A DNA stretch of 64,000 nucleotides from Mangifera indica (taxonomy: Eukaryota > Streptophyta > Magnoliopsida > Sapindales > Anacardiaceae): assembly GCF_011075055.1 (NCBI RefSeq), contig NC_058140.1:21205945-21269944 (forward strand), written 5' to 3'. The position numbers and the translations under genes are program-made. The notes under the pieces were generated by a model, which did not search any database, was not told the origin of the DNA, and was given only the letters and a program-made list of their open reading frames with translations. This document shows, piece by piece, positions 23,792 through 35,934 of the stretch. Position 1 is the stretch's first letter; every line of letters begins with the position of its first letter.

Positions 23792-25189
23792 CTATGGAAG
23801 CAATTTGAGACCTTGATTGAAGACAAAGCTGAAAGAATCCATTTGAAGTTTTGGTAGGGCTAACCCAACTTCAATCCCACCTTCAAAATCTCTACTCTCA
23901 CTTAATGAAATTGCTTTCGTTTTTTCAATTGAAATCTCCTCTATTTTCTTCGGCCTGCCCCACCCGAAATCCGTTTTATAAAGATCAACTTTCGGTGACC
24001 CACAAACCATAACATGAAGATCCGACCCCAATAACACTTCCCAATCCGATATCCACTTCTCAGCTCCTTCAAACATTGCTCTATCCAACATTTTAATTGT
24101 GTTCCCTAATGAATTTGCTGCAACAATAATACCATCTTCTCCCAATAGCTCACCCACACGTGCCATGGACCGACCGAACCCGATACAGTTACCGAAATAA
24201 GAAGTGGGTACCTGATAATCCAACCGATTTATCCCACCTGCATTGAACCCGAAATAACTTGGATCCTCCGCATGAAATTTCCGAGTCGTTTTGCCGTCTT
24301 CTTGAATGAGTGATTTCAGCAAACAAACCCATAGAAAAGCGCAGGTTAATACATATGGCGACAAGTGAACCGGCTGCGGCCAGTTCTTCTTCCTGCATTG
24401 GCCTATGATCCATTTTTTTACCTTCTCCATGTCGTTCAAGCTCAGTACAAAAGTGACTCGAGCCATTTCAGGCGAGTCTTTCTCAGTTTCAGAGCCTATA
24501 ACCATTTTTTTCCTCTTGAACCACTCCTTTAAGAAGACATCTTCGAGCCCATTTCGATCAAGTATCACATAACGATCGTAGGATGGAGATGAATTCATAA
24601 AGAAGCAAGAATCCTTACAAAAAGACGCCCATGTTTTGACGAAATTGTTAAACGTTCTACCATCAGCCACAACATGGTGATAAGCCAACCCAATGCATAA
24701 ACCAGACTTTGCAAAGACCGTAACTTTCACGGCAAACAGAGGAAGAAGAAGAGTAGTTTCGTTGGCACTTACTGAACCCGTATGCAATTCGGGTACGAGA
24801 GAGTGAAAGTCATTGATATCTCGGGGATGATTCCCGGTTAAATGAGTGAAATCGCCATCAGACTCAGCGATAGTGAGTGAAACAAAGTCGAATTCAGTGC
24901 AAACAATCCTGGGCTTTTCGTTTGTGTCAGAGGGCAGCAAGAGGTTTCCTGCGAAAGGGAAGAAGTGAAGGAGAGTGAGGGAGAGGGATTGCTTGAGAGT
25001 TGGGAGAGTTGTGGATAAGAAGTGTGACGTGGAGAAATGGTAGTCGTAGAAGAAGAGAGGTTGAGTTGGAGAAAAGAAAAGCCAAGGAATGTCAAAGAAA
25101 GTCAAGGGAAGAGTAATGTTGAAATTTGGTGATGGAGGTGGAGAGATTTTGCAGTGCTCAAGAACTTTAACAATGGAGGTTTTTGCCAT
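23792..25189 (-). CDS. BAHD acyltransferase, anthocyanin/phenolic-glucoside malonyl- or aromatic-acyltransferase type
   Basis: An uninterrupted 465-residue frame, the normal length for the family and intronless like many of this clade. The catalytic HXXXD motif is at residues 172-176 (HHVVADGRT); the structural DFGWG motif is at 407-411 (TDFGWGRPKK). SYFGNCIGFG and the N-terminal PLTFFDIPWLFF are typical of the anthocyanin acyltransferase / phenolic glucoside malonyltransferase clade. These cytosolic enzymes move malonyl or hydroxycinnamoyl groups from CoA to sugar hydroxyls of flavonoids and related glucosides. The substrate cannot be told from sequence. A TATATAAA box lies about 56 bases upstream of the ATG, so the leader is short. 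All key residues are present and the gene appears functional. Confidence 0.94.
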   Translation of the reverse strand: MAKTSIVKVLEHCKISPPPSPNFNITLPLTFFDIPWLFFSPTQPLFFYDYHFSTSHFLSTTLPTLKQSLSLTLLHFFPFAGNLLLPSDTNEKPRIVCTEFDFVSLTIAESDGDFTHLTGNHPRDINDFHSLVPELHTGSVSANETTLLLPLFAVKVTVFAKSGLCIGLAYHHVVADGRTFNNFVKTWASFCKDSCFFMNSSPSYDRYVILDRNGLEDVFLKEWFKRKKMVIGSETEKDSPEMARVTFVLSLNDMEKVKKWIIGQCRKKNWPQPVHLSPYVLTCAFLWVCLLKSLIQEDGKTTRKFHAEDPSYFGFNAGGINRLDYQVPTSYFGNCIGFGRSMARVGELLGEDGIIVAANSLGNTIKMLDRAMFEGAEKWISDWEVLLGSDLHVMVCGSPKVDLYKTDFGWGRPKKIEEISIEKTKAISLSESRDFEGGIEVGLALPKLQMDSFSFVFNQGLKLLP

Positions 25190-25244
25190 GAGAGAGACAG
25201 ATGGATTTGTGTGTTTGAAATGATAATTCTTTTAAGAGGTTTTA

Positions 25245-25252
25245 TTTATATA
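25245..25252 (-). promoter_or_regulatory. TATA box of the BAHD gene
   Basis: TATATAAA on the minus strand, 56-63 bases upstream of the start codon. It predicts a transcription start near 25215 and a leader of about 25-30 bases. Confidence 0.6.
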
Positions 25253-25651
25253 TAAACAAGGAAAAAATTTCTTCTTGTACCCAAGAGATTTTGTGTAGTG
25301 AAAACAAAACTATATGGAATGAGGAACTCCTAAGTTCTATTTCAATTGAAATTATCAAACAAGCATTATTAAAATAGTTTGTTTTGTTTACTGTTGGGAG
25401 CAAAGAGATGTTACCCTAGTGAAAAAAAAGGGATAAATAAATAAAGGGCAGGAGTACATTGGACCGCAATGATGGCCCTTCAGGCTTCAGCCATCAGGAA
25501 CTTGGCATTTACTCTCGGGAAATATAAAAAATAGCCAAAATTTAGGGGGTCTAAGAAAATTGTCCAAAATATTCAGGTTTAAGCAAAAATGCCCAGATTT
25601 TATGAAATGACAAAATTGCCCCCATATATAAATACAGTAAATTTCTTACTT

Positions 25652-26045
25652 CCCACGGTCATTGTACTATGTAAATTCAAAATTTCCCACTTTCCCACGG
25701 TCGACCAGATTTCTGTCGATTTTCTTGCTTTTCAGCAACTGCAAGTGGCAAAGAAGGTTAGTATATCTCTCATAATCTTGTTTGAATCAAGTTATTGCTC
25801 ATATTATTGAGATTTTGAAGTTTGAAATTTTAGGGTTTTGATTTGAACAATGTTTAAAATGTTTTGATTCTTGGTTGTTTTCGTTGAATTGATTAAGGGG
25901 TTTTATGTTATACAACGTATAAATTTGATTTATGAAAAAATTTTGGCCAAAACAACCAAATTTTGGCCGCAAATGGCTACCGAAGGATTGGCAGTCCGAC
26001 CGTGGGAACAGTATTTCCCACGGTCAAACGATTTCTCCCACGGTC
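25652..26045. repeat. CCCACGGTC motif cluster in the left part of the MULE
   Basis: CCCACGGTC occurs at 25652-25660, 25694-25702, 26017-26025 and 26037-26045, and inverted (GACCGTGGG) at 25998-26006. The motif is GC-rich against an AT-rich background. A protein-binding role is possible but unproven. Confidence 0.55.
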
Positions 26046-26389
26046 AGCAGACATTGACTGTGGGTTAGAGGGGTAAAATAGTTTTGTTAAAATATTGGGG
26101 AGCCGGGGGAGATTCCTTAGAACACAACAGGTTTTTCTAAAATTTCCCATATAACAGTTGACCAGTTTTAAAAAGGAATTTTCATGAGCGGGTAAATTGA
26201 GAGTTTTGTTATCTACGGTTTCTGATCGTGTAGTTTTCGAATTTTATATCTGTTTTTTCTGTTTTAGGGTTTTTCCATATGTAATTTTCAAATTTGAGAT
26301 TCGATTTTTCGAATTTTGGAGCTTTTTGGCACAATTTACGATATCATAACGTAATTTCAACTCAATATTTCGATTTTTTCATTTATAAG

Positions 26390-27720
26390 ATATATTGATT
26401 CATGTTTTTGAATTTCAGTTCCGTTTTTTCGAATTTCACCTTTTTACGATAGATCGATCCATATTTTTCAGATTTCCGAAGAATTTTTCAATTGTTATCA
26501 TTCTAGGGTTTTTTAACTTTTAAAATTCAAATTTCAGTTTCGTTTTTTCGAATTTCACCGCTTTACGACATATCGACTCATATTTTTCAGATTTTCGAAG
26601 ACTTTTTCAATTGTTGTCATTCTAGGGTTTTTCAACTTTTAGAATTCGAATTTTAGTTCCGTTTTTTTGAATTTCACCGTTTTACGATATATCGACTCGT
26701 ATTTTTCAAATTTCCGAAGAATTTTTTTATTTTTATCATTCTAGGGTTTTTCAACTTTTAGAATTCAAATTTCAGTTCCGATTTTTCGAATTTCACCGTT
26801 TTACGATAGATCGACTCGTATTTTTCAGATTTCCGAAGAATTTTTTTATTGTTGTCATTCTAGGGTTTTCCAACTTTTAGAATTCGAATTTCAGTTTCGT
26901 TTTTTCAAATTTCACCGTTTTACGATATATCGACTCGTATTTTTCAGATTTCTGAATAATTTTTCGATTGTTGTCATTCTAAGGTTTTTCAACTTTTAGA
27001 ATTCGAATTTTAATTCCGTTTTTTCAAATTTCACCCTTTTATGATATATCAACTTGTATTTTTCAGATTTCTGAAGAATTTTTCTATTGTTGTCATTCTA
27101 GGGTTTTTCAACTTTTAGAATTTGAATTTTAATTTCGTTTTTTTGAATTTCACTGTTTTACGATAGATCGACTTGTTATTTTCAGATTTTTGAAGAATTT
27201 TTTTATTGTTGTCATTCTAGGGTTTTTCAACTTTTAGAAATTAAATTTCAGTTTCGTTTTTTCGAATTTCACCGTTTTACGATAGATCGACTCGTATTTT
27301 TCAGATTTCTGAAGAATTTTTCGATTGTTGTCATTCTAGGGTTTTTCAACTTTTAGAATTCAAATTTCAATTTTGTTTTTTCGAATTTCACCGTTTTACG
27401 ATAGATCGACTCGTATTTTTCAGATTTTCAAAAAAAATTTCGATTATTGTCATTCTAGGGTTTTTCAACTTTTAGAATTCGAATTTCAGTTTCGTTTTTT
27501 CGAATTTCACCGTTTTACGATATATCGACCCATATTTTTCAGATTTTCGAAGAATTTTTCGATTGTTGTCATTCTAGAGTTTTTCAACTTTTAGAATTCG
27601 AATTTCAATTCCGTTTTTTCGATTTTCATCATTTTAGGATATATCAACTCATATTTTCTTATTTTCGGTCGATTTTTTGATTGTTAATATTTTATGGTAT
27701 TTCAACTTATAGAAATCACA
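26390..27720 (+). repeat. Left tandem array, 119-bp unit
   Basis: The marker TTCTAGGG (or a one-base variant) recurs at 26501, 26620, 26739, 26858, 26977, 27096, 27215, 27334, 27453 and 27572, always exactly 119 bases apart. Degenerate units occur at both ends. Each unit includes TTTTACGATATATCGACTCG, TTTTTCAGATTTCCGAAGAA and TCTAGGGTTTTTCAACTTTT. The lack of indels over nine periods indicates recent amplification or homogenisation. Confidence 0.92.
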
Positions 27721-27974
27721 TTTCATTGAAGTTTTTCCGTATTTCACCGTTTTTGGCTATATCGACTCGTATTTTCTAGATTTCGATCAATTTTTCAATT
27801 ATTGACATTTTAATGTATTTCAACGTCTAGAATTTGAACTATCTTATTTGTTAAGTTTTGTCATTTCCTTTTTGATTATTTCGTATTTTTCTTCTTTTTA
27901 TGTTTTTTTCACGAATACATTTGTTTACAAATTTGTTTTTTTGAATGTCTAACGAATTTTTAAAATTTGTGTAG

Positions 27975-28263
27975 GATAATTCTCGCAAAAGAAAACGGGT
28001 TGACGACGAGTTGCGAATCCCCAATGAGTCTAGACACTTTCGACCAGATGCGATATGTCGTGCATAGTGCAACGCATTATCTAGGACTACTTCTACATTG
28101 AACCCGGATCAGCTTCGACTATTTGAGAGGACATGTTTCGGGTATCTCCTTCGTTGATTGTGGCGTGTTTATGTTACGTTTTTTTGAGTGTTTGGAGTTG
28201 TCACGGAGCTACGATTTTCCCCGAGAGTCATCCACCTCTATGCGTCGGCGTTTAGCGTCGTAA
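27975..28263 (+). pseudogene. Internally deleted DUF1985/ULP1 (C48 peptidase) gene remnant
   Basis: After a possible acceptor (TTTGTGTAG) a frame reads DNSRKRKRVDDELRIPN, has one stop, then LNPDQLRLFERTCFGYL, typical of the start of DUF1985. At about 28140-28150 the frame changes and the end of a ULP1-type cysteine peptidase follows: FVDCGVFMLRFFECL, SRSYDFPRE, SMRRRLAS, stop TAA 28261-28263. DCG includes the catalytic Cys of C48 peptidases. The middle, with the catalytic His and Asp, is missing, so no enzyme can be made. It records an ancestral ULP1-carrying MULE. Recognition is by motif. Confidence 0.72.
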
Positions 28264-28449
28264 ATGTATTTTCACTGTATCGAGTAGCTCACAGATGTAT
28301 ATTTAGTTACCCCGTTGTTTGTTTATCGTTCTTCATATGTTCGTATGTATATATTTATTGTGTGTGCGTATGTGTACGATATACTTTATCTGTCATTATA
28401 TATAGATATGTATTTGATTTCATTCTATATGTGATTTGAGTGATGTATC

Positions 28450-29270
28450 GTAAAACGATGAAATTCGAATTCTAAAAGTTGAAATACCCTAGAATAGCAA
28501 TAATCGAAAAATCCTTTAAAAATCTGAAAAATACGAGTCGATCTATCGTAAAACTGTGAAATTCGAAAAAACGAAACTGAAATTCGAATTCTAAAAGTTG
28601 AAAAACCCTAGAATGGCAACAATCAAAAAATTCTTCAAAAATTTGAAAAATACGGGTCGATCTATCGTAAAACGGTGAAATTCGAAAAAACGGAACTGAA
28701 ATTCGAATTCTAAAAGTTGAAAAACCTTGGAATAGCAACAATCGAAAAATTCTTCGGAAACCTGAAAAATACGAGTCGATATCTCGTAAAACGCTGAAAT
28801 TCAAAAAAACGGAACTGAAATTCGAATTCTAAAAGTTGAAAAACCTTATAATAGCAACAATCGAAAAATTCTTAGGAAATCTGAAAAATACGAGTCGATA
28901 TCTCGTAAAACGGTGAAATTCAAAAAAATGAAACTGAAATTCGAATTCTAAAAGTTGAAAACCTTAGAATGGCAACAATCGAAAAATTCTTTAGAAATCT
29001 AAAAAATACGAGTCAATATCTCGTAAAACGGTGAAATTCGAAAAAACAGAACTGAAATTTGAATTCTAAAAGTTGAAAAACCCTAGAATGGTAACAATCG
29101 AAAAATTCTTCGAAAATCTGAAAAATACGAGTTGATATCTCGTAAAACGGTGAAATTTGAAAAAATGGAACTGAAATTCGAATTCTAAAAGTTGAGAAAC
29201 CCTAAAATAACAACAATCGAAAAATTCTTTGGAAATCTGAAAAATACAAATCGATATATCAAAATGCCAC
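28450..29270 (-). repeat. Right tandem array, same 119-bp unit inverted
   Basis: The marker CCCTAGAAT or a variant is found at 28487, 28606, 28725, 28844, 28962, 29081 and 29200: six periods of 119 (one of 118). The unit is the reverse complement of the left array, with the same sequence blocks. Confidence 0.92.
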
Positions 29271-29586
29271 CCAAATTTTAATAATATTTCGTTTGACCCT
29301 TCAATTATCTATTCCTAAACTTTCATTGAGAAATTTATAATATCCTTATAATGTTTAATATCGCAATACCTTCTAATTTTAATAAAATTTCATTTAACTC
29401 TTTCTAGTGAGTGAGAAGGTTTATATAAATGAAGGGAAGGGTAATTTTAGTATTTTAGAAAGAGTCATGGACATTTTTGCTTAAGAATAGTGAATTTCGA
29501 TATTTTCGCTCGAAAATAATGACTTTGGACATTTTTGCTTAGTGTGAGGGTATTTTGGCCATTTTTGATAATTTCCCTTACTCTAA

Positions 29587-30567
29587 TGTCGTGAATTGAT
29601 GAAGAATCAGAATAATGGCCTTCAGGCTTCAGCCATTTCAACACAACCCTTTTACAAGAATGCCAGCTGGATTAATCCTTGCACCAAATTTAAAGCATGC
29701 ATTGGAGCTTCGTCTGTGGCTGTGACCCCCCACCCACCTTATACCAACTCCAGAAGCCTTCTCACATCCAGCTCACCCATTTTACAATTCTTGGACATGG
29801 GCTTCATGTACGGATGAGCAAATTATCCTACAAAAGCCGAAACTTTTGGGTACCCGGGATAGATTCAAAGTCTAATATTCAGATTCGAATTTAAACAATA
29901 ATACCAAAAAGATTGGAATCGTTATAAAAAGAGAAAAAAATTCATCCTAAAAAAAAAATAAAGTCATCAACAAAACATGCTCCACCACCAGCGAAAAAGT
30001 TCAAATTCAACAAACTGATCATTTTGCAGACCGAACACTAACTGAGCCCATCCACCCGTAAATCCAGCACTGTAATCTTGTGAAAATGCTTAATCAAGCC
30101 TTACGCCCATTAAACTTGGCACCGTATATACAAGGTAGTAACCCAAGTCCCTTCAATTTTCTTTTCACCTAATTTTTTTTATCATTGAACAATGGTAAGT
30201 GAAAAAAGAAATCAATATAATAGTGTAAATATATATAACCGGGGGCTGGAACGATTAACAAAAGAAGAAATGATTCAAACTATTCTACAGTTGCTCTGAG
30301 AACCAACCATTTCCTCCGCTTCCCTTCTCTCTTTTAGCTCCACAAGAAGGAACCACAAAAACAAAATGCTTAAATGGTAACCCTTCTTAGCCACAACACA
30401 TCAGTGCTGACACTCCCTCTACCTTTTGGAAGAAGTCCCACATGTACATAAAAACTCATTTCCATTCTGATAATGAGAGATGCTTGTAGCAGTTTTCATG
30501 CAGGCGTTCTGATGGAATTTGGTAACCAAAATGCAAACACTTGGGCAAACAACTTTAAACTCTTCAA
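29587..30567. other. Spacer and 3' flank of the RRM gene
   Basis: No supported gene. The ORF at 29596-29894 has no recognisable domain. The part from about 30240 is probably 3' UTR of the minus-strand RRM gene. Confidence 0.45.
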
Positions 30568-33500
30568 CTAGGTGGTACCTGAATTTCCATCTGACTTAGG
30601 CTCCGTTCTGACATAGGTAAGACTACGAGCAGTTGGAGAAAGGACACTGTTCCCAGGAACTTGACTACCACTTTCAGCTGGAGTGGCCCGAGCATCACGC
30701 TTCCACTGCAAACTCCTCGCACCAGGTTTAATAGGAAGACGAGGCCTAAATGCACCAGGGATGCCTCTAGGGAAAGAAGCCCTGGTGAACCTAGATGGAG
30801 CATATGGAGAGCCCCGGGCAACGCGAGGCCAAGTCATAAGAGGAGCAGCATCTTGATAAGCAGCATTTCTCTTAACCACCTGCAAGGGAAGAAAATAGAA
30901 AATGTGGTTCACGTTCTGTTTCTACATCAGATTTTTGAACAAAGGTCCTTATTTCACAATCCACTAGAACAACTCAAAAGATAAAGAAGAGTTGATCAAA
31001 GTCATAAAATGAAAAATTATGTTTGATCCTTTGAGCAAACTTTAATTTAGAAATTATTGTTATTCCATAGCAACATCATATTTATGAACAATTAAGTTAC
31101 AGAATGATAAAAATAGTGTTTGATCCATCAAGCAAACTTTAATTTAGAAATTAGGGTTTTCTTTTTCAGTATGTGTACTAAACAGCGAATCTTGTGGTTG
31201 TGATTGTACAGGAGGTTTTACACATTAACCTCCCACAACAGAGAGAGAGAGAGAGAGAGGGGGGAAGGGATCTCTAGGTTAAAAACTAATAATTAAATAG
31301 ACAAAAATGAAGAGTTCAACAGCATTATGCCTTATGTAACGCATCAGACGATTCCAGACTAATTCCATGAGCATGCACCTACTGGCTATATTCAAAGAGA
31401 ACTCAGTATACTGATACTTGCTCAGCACAACATGAATTGTTAATTACGGAATGATACAACACAAACTCTGAGATATTTACAGAACCCCAAAGAAAAAAAT
31501 CATTTTTGTGTCAACACCTGACCCTGTAATTACTATTTTTATAATAACTACAGAGATATGATTACAAAATCCCAAATATATTTCCAAAAGTATAAATTCA
31601 ATTTAACACCACAATGCCTTAGCATCTTCCCTTCGACTTTTTACTCTAGGTTATCCAAATAATTATGGCACTCTAATAGATAACAGTAAAAATACCACAA
31701 GTATCTTCAAAGGGGAAATCATCCTAAAAATAAATAAATAAATAAAACGAACGCAACACTTTTTACAGAAAAATAAATAAATAAATAAGAGCTATAATAT
31801 TAAGCATAATAACAGCAACACAATACGTTGTTCAGAAAAAAAAAAAAAGTGTCTAAAGAGATACCTTTAGAATCCGTGACATAAAGGAGGTGCCATCCAG
31901 ACTTAATGCATTGTCTGCCGCTTCTTTACGCATGAACTCCACATAAGCTGACCTGATCAAGCATCTTGACTTGGTATAATTGTAAAGAAGTATTATACAT
32001 TAAGATAAAAACTTTTTACAGGAATCGCTGAGCAAGTGAAACATTATAAAAAGATGGATATTAAATGTATAAAAGAATCATTATATGAAAAACCTTACCC
32101 TGTGGGTTGTCCAGTCGTGGCATCAGTAACAATAACAACTTTAAGAACTTCCCCAAACTTATTAAAATGCCGAGAAAGACTGTCCTTGGTAGCAGCAAAA
32201 TGAACCTGTGTATGAATAAGCAAAAGACTGTCACAAACAGAAAATTCTACAAAATACATGAACCAATAGAAGAACAATTACATTGGTAAGAAAAATGGTT
32301 CGAGAATCAGCATCCACTGAAGGACGACCGGCAGGATATATACCTGTACATAACATCCAAAAAAGAATTTTTTGTAAATATACTACCCAATAAAAGAAAG
32401 AAAGAAAGAAAGAGAGAAGAGATCCCACAAACAAAAACAAAGCAAATCTGCAACAGAACCAAAACAATCATATCACTGGGGAAACGAGAAAGAAGTCACC
32501 ACCAAGATAAACCAAGAAATGAAAGAAATTAACAACAGCAATTGCAATATCTGTGATGTAAAGCAAAACTATTTTCTTTCAAATATTGTGCCACAAACCA
32601 TCAATAATGTTTTTATAGAGAATTCAAAAACCCACCAGAAGCAGAAGGCAGAACCTTTTGGGATTCTTTTTGAATATCTGCAACAGGTATCGCCTGTTAA
32701 AAATCAGAAGCAACAGTCAAATGTTAGAACACAACATAAAGAATAAAAAAAAAAAAAAGATGACCCAGGGTATATAACCAAAAAGAATCCTTTCTCACAA
32801 GAATATCTTACATTCCCATTACCAACAGTAGAAGGGTTGCTATTCTCCTTCGTTAGTTGCACACCAGATTTTCCAGACCGTGCCTCAATCTCCTGAATAG
32901 ATTTTCGACTATCTAATTCTCGGACATCTCTAGGCTCCTGAAAATGAAGAGGTTTCCAGGAAGTTACATTCACAGAAATGTTAGCCGTTTTAGGGGAAGC
33001 ATTCACTCCTGAAACAGACTGATCATGATCTTTGTTTCGTGGTATTTGCATTACATCATCAACATTCTTGGCTACACCATACTGCAACATCAGAGAATCT
33101 TCACTCTTGTTCCCACCAGATGGTCCTGACTGCAAAACATCTGAGACTCGATATCCCATATGATTGACATCATCATAACCTTCATCATGGGTCATGGAGT
33201 CAAAGGGCAACCCACAGTCGCTTTCAATCATTCTCATGTCCCCAACATATTGCCCACTGTACTCATGTCTCTTAACATAAGCTGAACCAGTTTGCTCCTG
33301 AACTCGGTCAAAATTTTCATACTCTCGGTCTACAACAACAGCTTCTGGAAGTCCAGTATGATGATCAGCCATCTCTGATACATCCATACCCCGACCAAGT
33401 CGATCAAATACACTTCCCGTAGACTTAACTCTAATTACGTCTTCAGCAGCTTCTGCCACAGCTTTTATCACAGTTGCTAAAGGATTAGGTACTGTTGCAA

Positions 33501-35934
33501 CTGACCTGATTCTCCGGGCTCGTTCAACCAATTCTGAGTCGGCAGAGGATGTAGACACCACAGATCGAAGACGCTTCAGTTGTGGCTCTCTGCCTGAGCT
33601 AGATGGCCTTGTAGTTCCCACTGCATCTCGAACTGCAAACTGAAGTAGCCGAGAAGCAGCGATAGTTGGTTGGCCCATTACCTCCCTCTGCCAGAAAGTT
33701 CAGTGATGGATTTGAAGAAAGGGGAAATATATCTCATCAATTTTTGCAAGTGCTTCCAGTGTAAAGAATTTGAAAACCATTGACAAGAGACAAAATAGCA
33801 ATGTATAACAAGAAATTAAAAATTCACACCTTAGTGTGTTGTCTTTCATCAGGCCTGATCCTTTTCTTTTGAACTCTAGGGGGAGGAGTTTTTTTGGAAT
33901 GACTAACTTCAGGACCTGGTTTTTCCTCCAAGTAGACATTGTCAACTTCAGATGTTTGAAGAAGGGGAGTTTCTGCTGCATTCCTTGCTAATCCTTTCCA
34001 CTCCCTATTGTGACGACTCCTAGATAATTTATTAGGTTTTCCTCTTTCAGATTCAGGATCCAATTGAGGAGAATCACCCTGACCACCTAATGTAGGTTTC
34101 ATTTTTACCATTTTATTTGTGTGAGATTCCTCGTTATGAACATACAAATTCAAATTTGAAGACAGATGTTCCCACAACCTGTTCCAATAAATTAATAAAA
34201 GAAAAACTAATCAGCAACACATGTGACATAAACTCTGGCAGAAAAAAAATTTCTATAAGCATCTTCTCAAATTAACTTTCAGGTAAGGACCAAAGTACCA
34301 AGACACAAAAGAATCACTATCATCCCCTAAAAAAACATTCAACTCATTCCTTGCTTCTTCCTTACGTCTTCCATTTCTTAGTAAGACAATAACATATTCC
34401 TGCCAAAGAAAATCAAGAAGTTAGGAAGGCTTATAGGATCATAAAATCAAAATACCCAAATTCCATACTCTAAAAACAATTTTGAATTATGTGCTCGATA
34501 ATGCAAAATCATAACAACAGAGATATAAAGTAAATATCATAAAATCAACATTTCACTACATAGCCCTGTTAAGCAGTAAAAAACAGTACAACATTATAAA
34601 AAAACATATGCAGAGAATAAAAGAAAAAAAATATCTACATTGAACACCAACATATAAAGAAGGAAAATCAGTGGCACAAAGCTGACCAACAACCACAGCA
34701 TGCAAACAGATAAAAGACTAGGATCCTTAATGCCCCCACATGTCATGCAAATAATAGAATGTATTTAACCAAGAAGTTTGATCTACGAAATACTTTTCAA
34801 AGAAACAAGTCATCTTGCAAATTTCTCCCAATGCTTTATAAAACTATTTGACTCCAGAGGCCAAACTCCCCAACTTCCAAAAGTCTAATCCTCAGTGCAC
34901 AAAAACCTTGCAAATCCAGCAGTATACAAGGCAAAGCATACACATAATCCAACTCCCAGTTCCTGAAAGCCCTTATAAGACTTGCAAATCATTAAAATAA
35001 CAAACATAATCAATGATCACTCTGCACAAGTTACCTATTCTTGCTCTCTTACCTCGGATATTGACCATATATCCATGAAGCACCAATAGACATGGGATTA
35101 TATAACAAAATCCTAACAGAAAAATCTGTAGCTCTAGTGCTCTAGTAAAATTCCATATAGTTCCACAGGTCATTTGAAACTTTCCAATCCTCTAACATAA
35201 GAGGGAAAAAAATGACAAAAACAAAGAAAATGACAACAATTATACAGAAAAGCCAGACAATACCAAGATCATATACCAGTTTGGTAATATTGGCACATAG
35301 CTCACAACCAATTAGCCAAAACAACAGCCACAGATAAACTGTAGTTACAAGACCATTCCTATGAGCATTACACACTATAATTTAGGCTGAAATGTGAAGC
35401 CAAAGAAGATCTAGAATTTAAAGTTTAAAAAAAAGCCCCTAAAACCAACTTGCTTGGTCACAGCGCTTCTAACACACCTAAGAAAACCAAATCCCAAAAA
35501 AACTTTAGCGTTCTTTAAGGCTTCAAACTTCATAATTTACTCTCTAGCATACAATGAGCATTTAGGCAAGACATTTTTAGTTCAAGCAGTCGCTGGTAGG
35601 TCAAATGAATCCAAATTCATTAACATATACATAAGTTCAAAAAGTAACTAAAACTACCCAATTGTCCAAACACGAAATTAATTAACAAAGTAAATAAAGT
35701 CATAGAGAATCAATGCAACAGTTCAGCGCAATTCTATCATTCATATGAGTTCATCATAAAAGCTAAAAATCAAATCAAATTTTAAAAAACTTAAAAAAAA
35801 AAAAGTACCACAAGAGTATCGTCGGTGTAATCGCCCATGAACTGTTTGAGTTTATCTTTCACTATATCCCTCAACTTTTTCACTCCCTCGTCGCTAAAAT
35901 TAACCCTAAATGTCTGATCATCTATGCTGCCCAT
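30568..35934 (-). CDS. RRM-domain RNA-binding protein with PWI/Nab2-like N-terminus (AT3G12640-like)
   Basis: Nine coding exons: 35934-35809, 34399-34299, 34178-33830, 33687-32812, 32693-32636, 32343-32282, 32205-32099, 31952-31865 and 30879-30568. They encode 692 aa with matching phases. Residues 1-80 (RVNFSDEGVKKLRDIVKDKL, GDYTDDTLVEYVIVLLRNG, FVSWLWEHL) resemble the PWI-like N-terminus of Nab2/ZC3H14-type proteins. A long low-complexity region rich in Arg, Ser and acidic residues follows. One RRM spans about 518-593, with RNP2 IFLTNV and RNP1 SAYVEF. The tail is rich in Arg, Pro and Gly (RFTRASFPRGIPGAFRPR). A nuclear mRNA-processing role is inferred from domains. The start ATG is followed by MGSIDDQTFR; no earlier in-frame ATG is nearby. 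Confidence 0.9.

Larger units (their letters stand above)
25517..29577. mobile_element. 4.06-kb MULE with inverted 119-bp tandem arrays and a DUF1985/ULP1 remnant
   Basis: The ends are inverted: GGGAAATATAAAAAATAGCC at the left and, read inward on the minus strand, GGGAAATTATCAAAAATGGCC at the right. They are followed on both sides by AAGCAAAAATG-type sequence. Flanks are TTACTCTC (25509-25516) and TTACTCTA (29578-29585), a 7/8 match. Inside each end lies a tandem array of the same 119-base unit, in opposite orientations (26390-27720 and 28450-29270), so a transcript could fold into a long hairpin. The middle holds the ends of a ULP1-type gene. No transposase is present, so this is a non-autonomous element. 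Confidence 0.8.

Noticed and set aside
27373..28804. ORFs in the 119-bp arrays (FRISPFYDRSTRIF-type repeats)
   Set aside because: Repeated peptides only mirror the tandem DNA unit; frames break irregularly.
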